Translations under genes and position numbers: made by a program | The notes under the pieces: generated by a model | The model's input: the letters and a program-made list of their open reading frames with translations, nothing else | Database searches by the model: none | What the model was told of the DNA's origin: nothing | In this document: positions 20,947 to 31,852 of the stretch, in pieces | Numbering within the stretch: position 1 is the stretch's first letter | Layout: each line of letters starts with the position of its first letter | From: Oehlia diaphana | Lineage: Eukaryota > Glomeromycota > Glomeromycetes > Glomerales > Glomeraceae | NCBI GenBank assembly: GCA_003833135.1 | Contig: QZLH01000048.1 | Span: 4,279 to 64,950, forward strand | Direction of reading: 5' to 3' | DNA: 60,672 nucleotides

Positions 20947-21944
20947 AGTTTAATGTTACAATATCAGATATCATTACTTTGTTAAATTTTATTAAAGTTT
21001 TAAACAAACTAAAAAAAATTTGATGCTTAAAAATCAACTAAGGCGTCCAAATTGCGCATGTTGAAAAAATTTTGTAACGAATCATATTGTTTGCCCAACA
21101 TAATACTTTGCCTTCGACCTTAATTTTTTACCAAACACACCAAGCACCTTTGATCTTAACCTAATAACGTTCCTTCCGCATCACATGATTAAGAGAATGT
21201 TATTGTGTAAAATACACAACCACATTTGAAGAATAACGAAAATATGTTATCCTCTAATTATTTTTTATTAAATGAAATATGTGATTGCAAAAAACACATA
21301 ATAAATGAAAGGTTTTTTTTTAAAAAAAAGATTGTATTTAAAAATGATAAAAAATGTTCCCAACACTAAGTACATGCATTCAAAACTGAATTTGAAGCAA
21401 ATTACGATATGGTTATAGGAACGATTTTCGATATTTTGATTTTTAGTCTTTCAAATTTTCAAATTGAAAAAAAAATGTCGATTTATTTTATTAGCGAATT
21501 AAAGTATTTTACTTACATAATGTGTTATCAAGACTCAACTGCAGCTACGAAAAGAAACTATTTAATCCTACCAATAATAAACAAAAAGGTTATCATTTAT
21601 AATGATATATAAAAATTACCATACCTGGAAACAATTCTTTATACAATTGCGATTTTTTTTCTCGTGTAATTTTAAGTTTTAAAATAAGATTCCACCAAAT
21701 AAAAAAAAAAACTTTTTATTATCAACGGTCACTAGTATACCCTGATTATACTGCATCCATACAAGTTATTATACAATCTAAAACTAAGAGCTGCAATTAA
21801 AAAAATCACCTATCGATTTTTGTTACGATAGGGTTTTTTTTAAAAAAAAGAAATAATTAAAATAAATTTATATTTGGCACTATTGTGATTACGTAAGTCT
21901 TAGCCGGTAGTAATTGGCTATATAATCAGTCAATCATCTGACAA

Positions 21945-21955
21945 TATATATAAAA
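21945..21955 (+). promoter_or_regulatory. TATA-like box of SNU66
   Basis: TATATATAAAA lies 38 bp before the predicted SNU66 start and is followed by a pyrimidine-rich tract. This supports the ATG at 21993 as the real start and argues against missing upstream exons. Confidence 0.4.
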
Positions 21956-21992
21956 CCTCTTTTTCTTTCTTTTTTTTTGAATCAAAAAAAAA

Positions 21993-24504
21993 ATGCAAGT
22001 AGCTCATGATATTACTGATTTTAAGGACGGCGAAGAACGCATTTTAGTTTTAAAAGACTCAAGCATTCTTGAAAATGAAGGTATGTGTGTTTGTTATTTA
22101 AATTCTGTTATACCCTTTTATTTAACCATTTTATTTAACCATTTTATTTGTAGAGGAAGGTGATCAGCTAGTTTCAGTACAACTTGAAGAACAACAAAAG
22201 CTTAAGAAGAATTTAGAAAATAAAAAGAAAAAACCAATTTATACTGGTTATGATGACGAAGAATTTAATTTTGGAGGAGGAGGAATACCTAAAAAGAATT
22301 TCTTATCACATTATGATGAGGAAATTGAAGGAAATAAGAGAATGGTAAATTTATTTAATGATTTAATAATGGATTATATTATCTCTATTATTAATGTTAA
22401 GTTCTATTTATAATTGTTCTAGGGTTTTAAATTAGGAAACGATGGTACTGTTCAATTAGATGAAGATGAACGAAAGAATAAAGTAGCAGAGAACTTAAAG
22501 TCAAGATCAATTTCTTTGTCTTATGATAGTAATATCATTTTATTAGCTATTTTGGAAAATTTATATAATATTAGATTACAATTAATAAACAAAGTTTGTT
22601 CATTTTGTATATAGAGATGATCGAAATTAAAGATTATTATACTAAAGAAGAATCTGAAATAACTTTCAAGAAACCAAAGGTATGTGGTTTTTTTGTTTTA
22701 TTTTTAAAAACAAAAAAAAATTAGATTTAAAAGATTAGTTACTATTTTTTTTAAATTGTAAATTTCATTAACCAAAATTAACATCAGTTTATGCATAATA
22801 GACTAAAAAGAAGAAGAAAGTAAGGAAGAAGGTTGTTGATGACGAAGACGAACAAACAGTAAATGATCCTAATACAATGGAAATTGATAATTCACCTTCT
22901 GTAGTAACATCAAACCAAGCTAGAAGACAAAATTTTGATGATGTTAGTTTTGTTGATGATGATGATCTCCAACAGGCTTTAGCTAGAGCAAGAAAAATGG
23001 CAACAAGAAAAGTAACAAAAACAAATGTTGAAGAGATTGCTAGAATTTGTATGTTTACAATTTCCATTTACATAAATTTTCAAGCTTGTTAAACTAATAC
23101 ATTGGATTTGTTTTATTAGTGACAGAAACTAGAGATGAAACAAATGAAGATAATGAGATACCTGGAGAAGGATTAGTAATCTCTGATACATCAGAATTTG
23201 TTAGATCTCTTACTGTTGCTCCAACAATAACTAAACCTGTTGAAGCTGAACATGATATACAAGATCAACAATCTAATTCTGAACCTGTGGATCAAGAAAA
23301 AGAAGAAGTTGAAACATATGATGTTGTAATGGATGAAGTTACAGAAGAGAAAAAAGGTGGTTGGAAAGAGGCAGGAAATATAGAGGATAGTGATATGGCT
23401 CATATTCAAGATGAACCAAAATTAGTAAGTCAGTTTATTAATATAGCAATTATAATCTAGTTATCATATTATTTATTTATTATTTATTTAGACTGGTGTA
23501 GTTGAAGAAGAACCTTTGGTTAGTAGTGGTATGGCCGCAACATTAGCTCTTTTACAACAGAAAGGTAATGTTTAATAACAAAATTATTTAAATAGTTTGC
23601 AATATAGTAATATTTCATTAAAATGCAATTAATTTTTATATAGGTTTTTCAATTAAACCCAATGAAGAGCAGCTTGAAAAAGAACGAATCCAAAGAGAGC
23701 GACAAAAATGGCTTGCTGAACAACGTAAAAAAGATCAAGAAAGACAAAATGAAAGGGAAAAGGAAAAACAAAAAGCAAAAGAAAAAGGATATCGTGGCGG
23801 TGGTCGAGATAGTGAAACTAGTTATAGAGATCGTGAGCATCTGCGAGAAATGGAAGCAAGGTTCAAAGATTATAAACCAGATATTAATTTGGAATATGTT
23901 GATGAATTTGGTAATCAACTTACACCAAAAGAAGCATTTCGACAATTATCACATAAATTTCATGGAAAATCTTCTGGAAAAGCTAAAACAGAAAAACGTC
24001 TCAAGAAGCTTGAAGAAGAACGTAAGCTTAAAGCTATGAGTAGTATTGATACGCCATTGAATATGGCTACGGCTTTGCAAGAGAGGCAAAAGGCTAGTGG
24101 AAGTGCACATGTTGTATTGTCTGTTGGTAATAGAGCGTACGTAATATTTATTTTAATTAAGCTAAAATGAATTGAAAATTTTACTTATTATAAATTTTTA
24201 TATTTTTAGTGTAGTTCCTCCAAGCATGACATTAGGTAATAATGGAAAACACTCGGGATCTTCCAAGGCATCTGGAACTGCCTCAATAAGTAGTTCCAGT
24301 ATTATTACAGTAAATGGTGGATTAACAGGTCAAAGTATGAATGCACCTGAAAGAGAAAAGGTATATAATTTTTTTTTTGCCTGGTTTGTAATAATAATTT
24401 TAATTTGTGTTTTATCTTTTTTTTACATTTAGGTAACATTTGGATTGAAACGAAAAGCTGAACAAGAAATGGAAAAGCCATCCAAGAAATCTAAGGATCA
24501 ATAA
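21993..24504 (+). CDS. SNU66: SNU66/SART1, U4/U6.U5 tri-snRNP protein
   Basis: A tri-snRNP scaffold required for spliceosome assembly. Ten exons: 21993-22080, 22154-22344, 22423-22528, 22615-22679, 22802-23048, 23120-23424, 23492-23564, 23644-24136, 24210-24360, 24433-24504; 596 aa. Family marks: AHDITDFKDGEERILVLKDS near the N-terminus; the KKPIYTGYDDEEFNFG region; FKKPK before a lysine-rich run; a central Glu/Lys-rich coiled coil; and the conserved C-terminal block DINLEYVDEFGNQLTPKEAF with FRQLSHKFHGKSSGKAKTEK. Against animal SART1 (about 800 aa) it begins directly at the segment that follows the N-terminal third, so the Hub1-binding HIND motifs are absent from the model. Two genes away lies DIB1 of the same particle. 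Confidence 0.93.
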
Positions 24505-25538
24505 TTTTCTGAATTTATAGATTTTTATAATAATGTTATTTACAACTGCATAATGCAAATTTCTCTCTGTATAATAACTTAAATTGGCAATAAATCATTA
24601 AAAATCAGCAATTATTTTACTATATAAATTATTATTTAGGTAATTTATTCCTACAAAAGTTTTATTATTTTGTATATTTTAAAAACATTAACGAATATAT
24701 TTATTTTGTTAATATGTATATTAAAAATTTTTAAATATAATTATATAAATATATAGAGTATATTTTAATTTCTATTGTTTAATAATTTATTAATATATAT
24801 ATTAAATAATTTTTTTTTTTAATTTTAAAAATAATAATTAAACTAAACTTATTTTACTGTTTAATAAACTTTTCTAAATGATGAATGTAACCGGACTATG
24901 TATTTTATGCAGAATCTTAATAGATATAACAGGTATTATTATATCTTGGAATTTTGACTAGCAATAGTATGTGACTTACTTTGTTTAACGGTAAAAGAAA
25001 CAAAAAATTTTTCAACTGATAATATTTAATACTTTATTGATGCAGTTCAAAGAAATTTTTTTACCCGATTCATTATAGAGTTAAGAAATAGCTTTTAAAA
25101 AAAGTATTAATTAATGTATAGTTATCAGTTACCACTCAAATTCGAGTTTTAATTTCAAATTCAAATTATCACAATACCAACAATTAGTGTCAGTTAATTA
25201 TTCCTTGTTTAATTAAGGAATTAGAGGTCTAAAATACTGACATTTAAATCTGAATTTGCTATATTAATATCGCCTTTAACGTTTTGCTTCTCTATCGTTT
25301 CGAACGAAAGTGAAGTAAAAAAAAAGATGCTACACCAAAAATCAATTTATTTGTTTATCGAATAGAACATTGTGCTTTATCTAACCAACATTATTCACAT
25401 TTTCACGTTAATTTCTTAAAATAAACGACGTAAAAAAAAAAATTTTATTAGAATTTTGTGGAAGTCGGACTACCAGTTTACGCGCCAAAATATTATTTCG
25501 AACTACTTGTTCTAAGATTATCATATAATTAATATGAA
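24505..25538. other. Convergent intergenic region
   Basis: AT-rich spacer between the 3' ends of SNU66 and the next gene. No repeat, RNA gene or open frame is recognised. Confidence 0.5.
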
Positions 25539-28399
25539 TTAATGTAATCGATGTTTCTTCCAGACAAAGCGAGCTATTCCATTATCAGTTTCGCCTTCAA
25601 TTGGATCGTCACATACTAGAGATTCCGCAGTAATATACTGCGAATTATAATCATCGATTCTATCTTCCCAAGATTGTTTGTTATTCTGAACCTCAGGTGC
25701 TTGTGTTAATTCTTTATTAATTAAATTTGATGATTTATTATTTTTAGGCCATAGAAACTGATTTTGAATCAATGATGGTGTTTGTGGTATTAAGTTTTGT
25801 TCAATATGAGACTGAATCCAATGTTGATTTTCATTAGGTAAATTCTTATCTAACATCGAATAAAGATTAGAACCTTGAAAATTTTGACTATCAACCGCAA
25901 ATTCTTGAGCAAAAAATTCATCATCTATGCCTCCGTATGTTAGATCATTACTACTTTCGTAATGACTTTTATAGAGAGATTGATTATTGTCTTGAAAACC
26001 TTTCAAGTCACTAAATATAATTTGGTTACAATCTTCGTGACACATGTTGAAACGATTATTTACATTACTGATGACTTCTTGACAATTACTTTGAATTGCA
26101 TTTTCGGTATTGATAACATTCATATGTTTCAAATTAGTATTCTCTAAGAATATTTCTTGACGAATCTTTTCATCGTTTTTTACAATTTCACTGTTTCCAA
26201 ATTCGGTATTAGTATTGTTGATGCTGCCACAGTCTTCTTTCGTAAGCTTACATGATTGTCCAATCTTTGCACCTTCAGCAATAACTGCATGTGAAAGTCG
26301 ATGACTTTGATATGTTGTAATTTTGTTATCTGAAGTAGATATTTTTTGATTTTTTTGATTTTGTTGATTTTGCAACTGTGACGAAAGTAATGATTTTCGT
26401 TTAATCCAAGTTGGATCAAAATGTATGTCCATTCTCTCATTACAAAGATTATTATCATTTTCTTCTGAAGATATTGCACGATTATTTGGAAAATTTTTTA
26501 TACTTTCAGCAACTGGCAGTCGTTTTGAATCATTATCCAATTCCATATTATCCTTTGTCATCTTTTCTTGTACAGATAATGATTCATATTCATGTTTAGG
26601 CGCAGTTTCCTCAACTTCCGGTGAGCAGAGCTTTGGTGAAGATTCAACACTTTGATTTAGAAAGGGATTATCTTCTCGTTCAGTCTGATTATATTTTATG
26701 TTATTACTAGCAAAGTAAGATGATGTAACTAGCTTGTCTTTTCGAGAGCGTTTTTGAAATGATTCAGGACTATTTGTACATCCATTATTATTGGATAAAG
26801 AATGTATATCGCTGTGTGAAGAAGTATATTTAGATGACTCTTTTTTTTGTTCATCAATAAAATGTGAAGATATAATATTTTGTTCGTCTTGCAGTTCGGA
26901 CATTTTATCAACATGGTTGTATTCCGGTGAACAAACAGTTTTCTTATTAGCTAGACTATATGACGCGTTGCTACAATTATTTGAAGATATGCTCTTTTCG
27001 TCCAATAAATCGTGAAATGATTCTGACAAAGAAGCTACCTTTGACTCTACGCGAATTATTCGTGGCTGGTTTGATTTGTTTGGCTTATTATAATGTTTAT
27101 TGTTTGATATTTTTTTCCGTTTTTCCGGTAAATTCTTTATTGAATGCGGTTTCTCTTTTTTCTTTATAGGATAAATTAGTAATGAAATACTTTAATACTT
27201 TTAAGTAAATAAAATACCTTTTTTTTCGCGGAAGTACTGTAATTCTTGCAACAAGCGGAATCGTGCTCAGATGAAGTTTCATCCGTATCTTGTAACGAAT
27301 TTCGAGTCTTGTCTTGATCACTTTTGCGACGAGAACCATTTTTTCGGCCTGAATCATCCTCAATTTGATTTCTTCGTTTACGGGACGGGTTCGAATTAAG
27401 AAAATCGATTTCAGAGAATACCAAATCAGGAACTATAAGCGAATTAACAAAAGATACCGCTTTATTTGTTTTCATTGAAGGAAAGAATAATTATTCTAAA
27501 TTACCTCCTTTGGTCTTTATTTTTTCCGAAGCCTTTCCTTTATTAAATATCCCAAGACCAGCTTTATTATCCGAGCGGAGCTGGAATGTTGTATATAATA
27601 AAATGTCAAATGAAAAGATATTTTTATATAGTGAATTTAGAAAAGTCATTAGTAATGTAATTACAGTTACGCGATTTGTTCCAAGTTTATCCGAAGACCA
27701 ATTCTGCTGGTTCAATAAAATATATAATAATATGTAAAATCGTAGTATTTTTATAAATAAGTCATTTATTTCATGTATTCGAACCTGCATTATTTGTGAG
27801 CTAGCAAGCAAAGAATTAACTCTTTTACAACTTTTACGACGATCCGCCTTTGAGATATTCTTTTCCTTTTTAGAGGACTTACGGTTTTTTTGATTGTAAT
27901 GATCAATATTGAGAGACTTATCCTTCAAAGGTTTATCCCGGAGTTCTTCAAATAATAACGTACTCCCAATTCGTTCCTTTTTAGAGAATATCTTTTTATT
28001 ATTCTGTGGTTCGGATTCTTTAATTTGAGATAGCTTTGATTTTCGCAATTGATTTCTCGATATAAGGAGCGAACCGTTTATTGATGGTAGATCATGTTCA
28101 ATGGAATTTCGGGAATGACCTGATGATGAAATTTTGCTTTTTTCCGAATCTGAAGACAGCGAATGTTCTATTTAAATACAATTTAAATCGATTAAGTGGA
28201 ATAATAATGTGTATAAATAATAAAAATAGAAAGTACTTTTTTCTGATTTTTGCGATTTTTCATTATTTATTATTTGCTGTTCCAAAACATAATCTAAAAT
28301 AAATTGTTCTTGGAGGGCAATCCTATCCACGAAGGACTTTGTATGTTCTTTTAAATTACTTTCTGTCAAATGAGCGTATTGTAACGGTTGAGGTGGCAT
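25539..28399 (-). CDS. Unrecognised 831-aa Ser/Asn-rich basic protein
   Basis: Six exons in transcript order: 28237-28399, 27785-28167, 27671-27706, 27505-27580, 27218-27432, 25539-27161. All phases agree. The N-terminus (MPPQPLQYAHLTESNLKEHT) leads into a short predicted helix. A Lys/Ser-rich stretch follows, then a conserved-looking middle: GLGIFNKGKASEKIKTKG and VPDLVFSEIDFLNS, and a basic RKRRNQ/SGRKNGSRRKS cluster that could be a nuclear localisation signal. About 480 low-complexity Ser/Asn/Gln-rich residues lead to a compact acidic then aromatic C-terminus ending GIARFVWKKHRLH. The shape (short N-terminal helix, disordered middle, small C-terminal motif) recalls chromosome-associated adaptors such as shugoshin, but I see no shugoshin C-terminal motif and claim no function. 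The 36-nt third exon has two possible acceptors three bases apart (CAGCAG). Confidence 0.75.
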
Positions 28400-29639
28400 T
28401 ATTTTAACAAATTGCAAGCAAAAAAAGAGAGAGAGAAAATTTTATATGGGAACGCCAAGAAATAGCTTAATTAATCTGAGCTTATATTATTATGTCCGTT
28501 ATTTGTTGCAATCATGACTAGTAATATATAACATTATATTTTACACTTCTCTAATGAAAAATTTATCTCAATCTAAAACTTAATTAACCATGCATGTCTA
28601 AATTAATTTCAGTCATTAATAATTCTTTAAATTCGCATGAATATGATATTTATGAAGAAAATTTCTCATTGTAGATCATAACGACTGGCCGCAGCAGCAA
28701 AAATTACCTTTTTGACCCTCCATGTGTTATTTTTTTGACCCGCATATACTGTATTACATATAGGAGGGTCAAAAAAGGATGTCGTACAAGGTCAAAAAGA
28801 TAATTTTTGCGCCGCAGCATGCTAAATTTGCTAAATTTAGACGAAGTCCTTTTTCAATAGATATGCTTTATAAAATTAGTTCTATAATGAACAACTTTTT
28901 TTTTATAGTCTTGGATACTACATTTTTAATGACAGATTTCGATTATTATGAAATCAATAATGAAATGAAATCTCTTTAATTATTATCAAAATTCCGAGAA
29001 AAAATTTCTCAGAAAAAGTCGTGACTATTCAATATTCACTTAATGAAAAGCATTTTTTTTTTTTTTTTTGTTTCATAAATTTATTATTATAAGAAATCGG
29101 GAATCATAAACAATATTTGTTAATGATACCCGATTATTATAAACTTAGTAAGTTTTTCTTTTATTTCAAAAGACTATATATATTACATGTAAAAAGAGGT
29201 AAAATATACCGGGTAATAAGGGAGAAATGCTATATTATTATTATACTATACTTTTTCTGACAATTTTTAATTATTGCTATATAAGTAATTTAATTTTTTT
29301 TTTAAAAAATAGTCTTTAAATGCTATATTTATATTAGATTTGTTTACAATTTTTTGTCTATATTTGTATTTCTTTATGTATTTTTTATAAAATTGTCAGT
29401 TCTTGGTTGCTTGTAAGCTAATCCATATAGATAATTAATAATCATAAAATGCAACGTTGCAAATTTTGCTGATAATATTAAATTCATCATATTTCTTTCT
29501 CACTTAGACAAATTCCAAACTTTCTTTCAATTCCAAATATCATGTATTTGCTTAATTCTGAAATTTTCATTCGTGAAAAATATTAAAATAAATAAATATA
29601 TCTCCTAAAGTCCTTTCATATTGAATACATTACAATTCA
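28400..29639. other. Intergenic region with a small fold-back element
   Basis: Upstream region of the gene on the left and downstream of the CRAL-TRIO gene on the right. Apart from the inverted repeat at 28688-28819 and a run of about 20 T near 29048-29070, nothing is recognised. Confidence 0.5.
28688..28819. repeat. Small fold-back element
   Basis: Inverted ends CCGCAGCAGCAAAAATTACC, continuing TTTTTGACC, and the complement of GCTGCGGCGCAAAAATTATC, continuing TTTTTGACC, separated by about 75 bp. A second inner pair of GACCCTCC/GGAGGGTC is present. It is MITE-like, but no clear target duplication was found. Confidence 0.6.
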
Positions 29640-31592
29640 TCAGTTACGTCCTAACAAGCGGTTACCCGCTCGTCCACTCAGTGCAGTTGATAGAATTGCA
29701 GTTGTTAACGCTGTAGTGGTGCTTGCACTCCAGCCCAATTGCATGCTTACTTGCTGTGTAACTAATTTCAAGAATTCATTCATTAAGCCACCGCGGAATA
29801 AAACCACCATTACTAGATAATATAAAAATCCTGATACTCTGCTTCGTGCAATAAATTTTCTCAATAATCTTGTAAAATATAATTTTAATCTCGATCTGCG
29901 TGCAACTGGATGATGATGTAATGGTTGTCCAATAAGTTGATTATGGCGATTATGATGGTAAAGGTTATCATGATGATCATTGTTGTCTTTATTTTCAGTG
30001 GATATGTTATTTATAGGTGTCATAGATTTATGCGACGTTAATGCGGGCTCTTCCTGATGGAAAGCAAGATTAGGAGATGCCATCGGAGAAGCTGAGATAG
30101 ACATTGGTTTTAAAGGATTTGGAGATATAATAGCATTATTGTTTTTATTAATATTATTGTCGATAGGGGTTATATGAAAAGGATTATGGCGTGAACGTGG
30201 AGTCATTTTTAACCAATTCGGAACCACGTGATCCAAACCGGGCGATGCAGGTCGGCTCGGGTACGGGGTAGAGGGCCGGCTGGAAATTGGAGTTGCTGGT
30301 CTGCTAAAAAATGGAGTAGACGGCCGACTGTGGAATGGGGTATTGTGGGCAGAGTAGAATATATCGTGTATTGAACTCAAGGAATCATACGATGTTGCTC
30401 TGCTTAGGGGTTTCGGTAGTTTCAAAATAGGTGACGGATTTCCATAAAATTGGTATGCCTCACAAGTATCAGCATCATATTCATAAGTATCCTTTCCTCC
30501 TTGTTCTAATGAAAAAGAAAAAAAAATTTTATTTGTGTTAAATTTCTATAAGATAAAAAATCGTCCGAAACGCGATATAATAAACATAATAATAACATAC
30601 CTGTAAGTACATTTTCTTCATCAAAATAGTTCCAAAGTTCTTGTTCTGAAGGAAAAAAGATTCGGTTTAAGGATTCTTCGGGAAGAATACGTTTTAAAAT
30701 TTGCCAAATTCCAGAGTACATCCATCCATAATTCAAGACGAATACTATTAAATATGGAAGATCGTCAATATTATGAATAAATATCCGAGTATCCAAGTTG
30801 TTAAAAATTCGGTAAAATACATACTTGCACCCGCGGAACCAGGAAAATGATGCCTCATAATGTCGATCGTAAATGGGACCAATTCCACATCCTAAATATT
30901 TAAAAAAAAATAAGTATGCCGATCAAAATTTCATTGAGGAAACATTGAGGAATTTACCAGAGTGGAAACACCAGCTCCTTTCAAATCCAACAGGATGACG
31001 TATTGCAGAACCGGTCCATCTCTTGAATTCATAGTTTTGTCTAATAACAATCTTCTGGCTACTTCAGCATTATAAATAATAAATTTTTTCACTTCATCAA
31101 TAGTAGGCGCTCCATCCTCACGTTTGTATTCACGTAGATTGACTACCGCGCAAGGACGACCAAATTTATCAGTTTTATGGAAAAAAAATAGTCCTTTTTC
31201 AATGAATAATGGATGAATGTCGTCGAGGGTGATGGAATCAACATTATGTTCTATACGCCATCTTAAATCAGAGATGAGGGCTTTCAAGGCAACATCAAAA
31301 TCGAATCCAGCTCGTCTGAGGAAACGAAAAAGAGTTCCTAAATTGTAAGGAATAAATAATTTTAATTATACGATCGATAAATATATCAATAAAAAAAATC
31401 AATATATATACCTCTGTCATCAAGATATTGCCTGATGCGTTCAACTTGAACAAAATCTAAGCCAAATTCTTGTTGAAGTTCCGGAATTAAATCAGCAAGA
31501 GCAGTTTGTAAGTCATCAATTACAGTTTCAGAATCCTTAAATAATACATTGAATTGGATAATTTTTTCTTGAAGCAAATGACTCATTATCAT
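29640..31592 (-). CDS. CRAL-TRIO (Sec14-like) protein with S/T-P repeats and membrane tail
   Basis: Probable lipid-binding or lipid-transfer protein at a membrane. Exons in transcript order: 31412-31592, 30958-31337, 30825-30891, 30601-30744, 29640-30505; 545 aa. The N-terminal CRAL-TRIO-N part carries RIRQYLDDRGTLFRFLRRAG. The lipid-binding lobe (about residues 100-250) shows RPCAVVNLREYKR, YVILLDLKGAGVSTL, IMRHHFPGSAG and VLNYGWMYSGIWQILKRILP. Residues about 315-347 are four near-identical SRPxTP octads, likely proline-directed phosphorylation sites, followed by a His/Asn-rich linker. Near 483-500 a hydrophobic segment after a cluster of Arg/Lys would anchor the C-terminus. Start: a second in-frame ATG lies two codons inside and cannot be excluded. 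Confidence 0.9.
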
Positions 31593-31821
31593 AAAAAGAA
31601 ATTAATATGTGTGTATATATATATATATATTTATTTATTTACTTATATATATATATGTATTATAATAAATGATGTAATGTAAGATATAAAGGAAATGATA
31701 ATAAAGAGTAGGAAATTTAGATCTTATGGTCACAAACAAAGACAGAGAGAAAAAAATGGAGACGGAAAGGATGTATTTTATATAAATAAAGAGAAAGGAT
31801 AAGAAACCAGTGAAATTCTTT

Positions 31822-31852
<31 letters not shown>

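Larger units (their letters stand above)
19541..21992. other. Gene-free region before SNU66
   Basis: Mostly AT-rich and non-coding. One coding-like minus-strand fragment lies at 20798-20946 and is listed separately. Nothing resembling the missing N-terminal part of SNU66 was found on the plus strand. Confidence 0.5.

Noticed and set aside
20775..21023. 82-codon plus-strand ORF
   Set aside because: It starts in low-complexity DNA, and the coding-like part reads better on the opposite strand.
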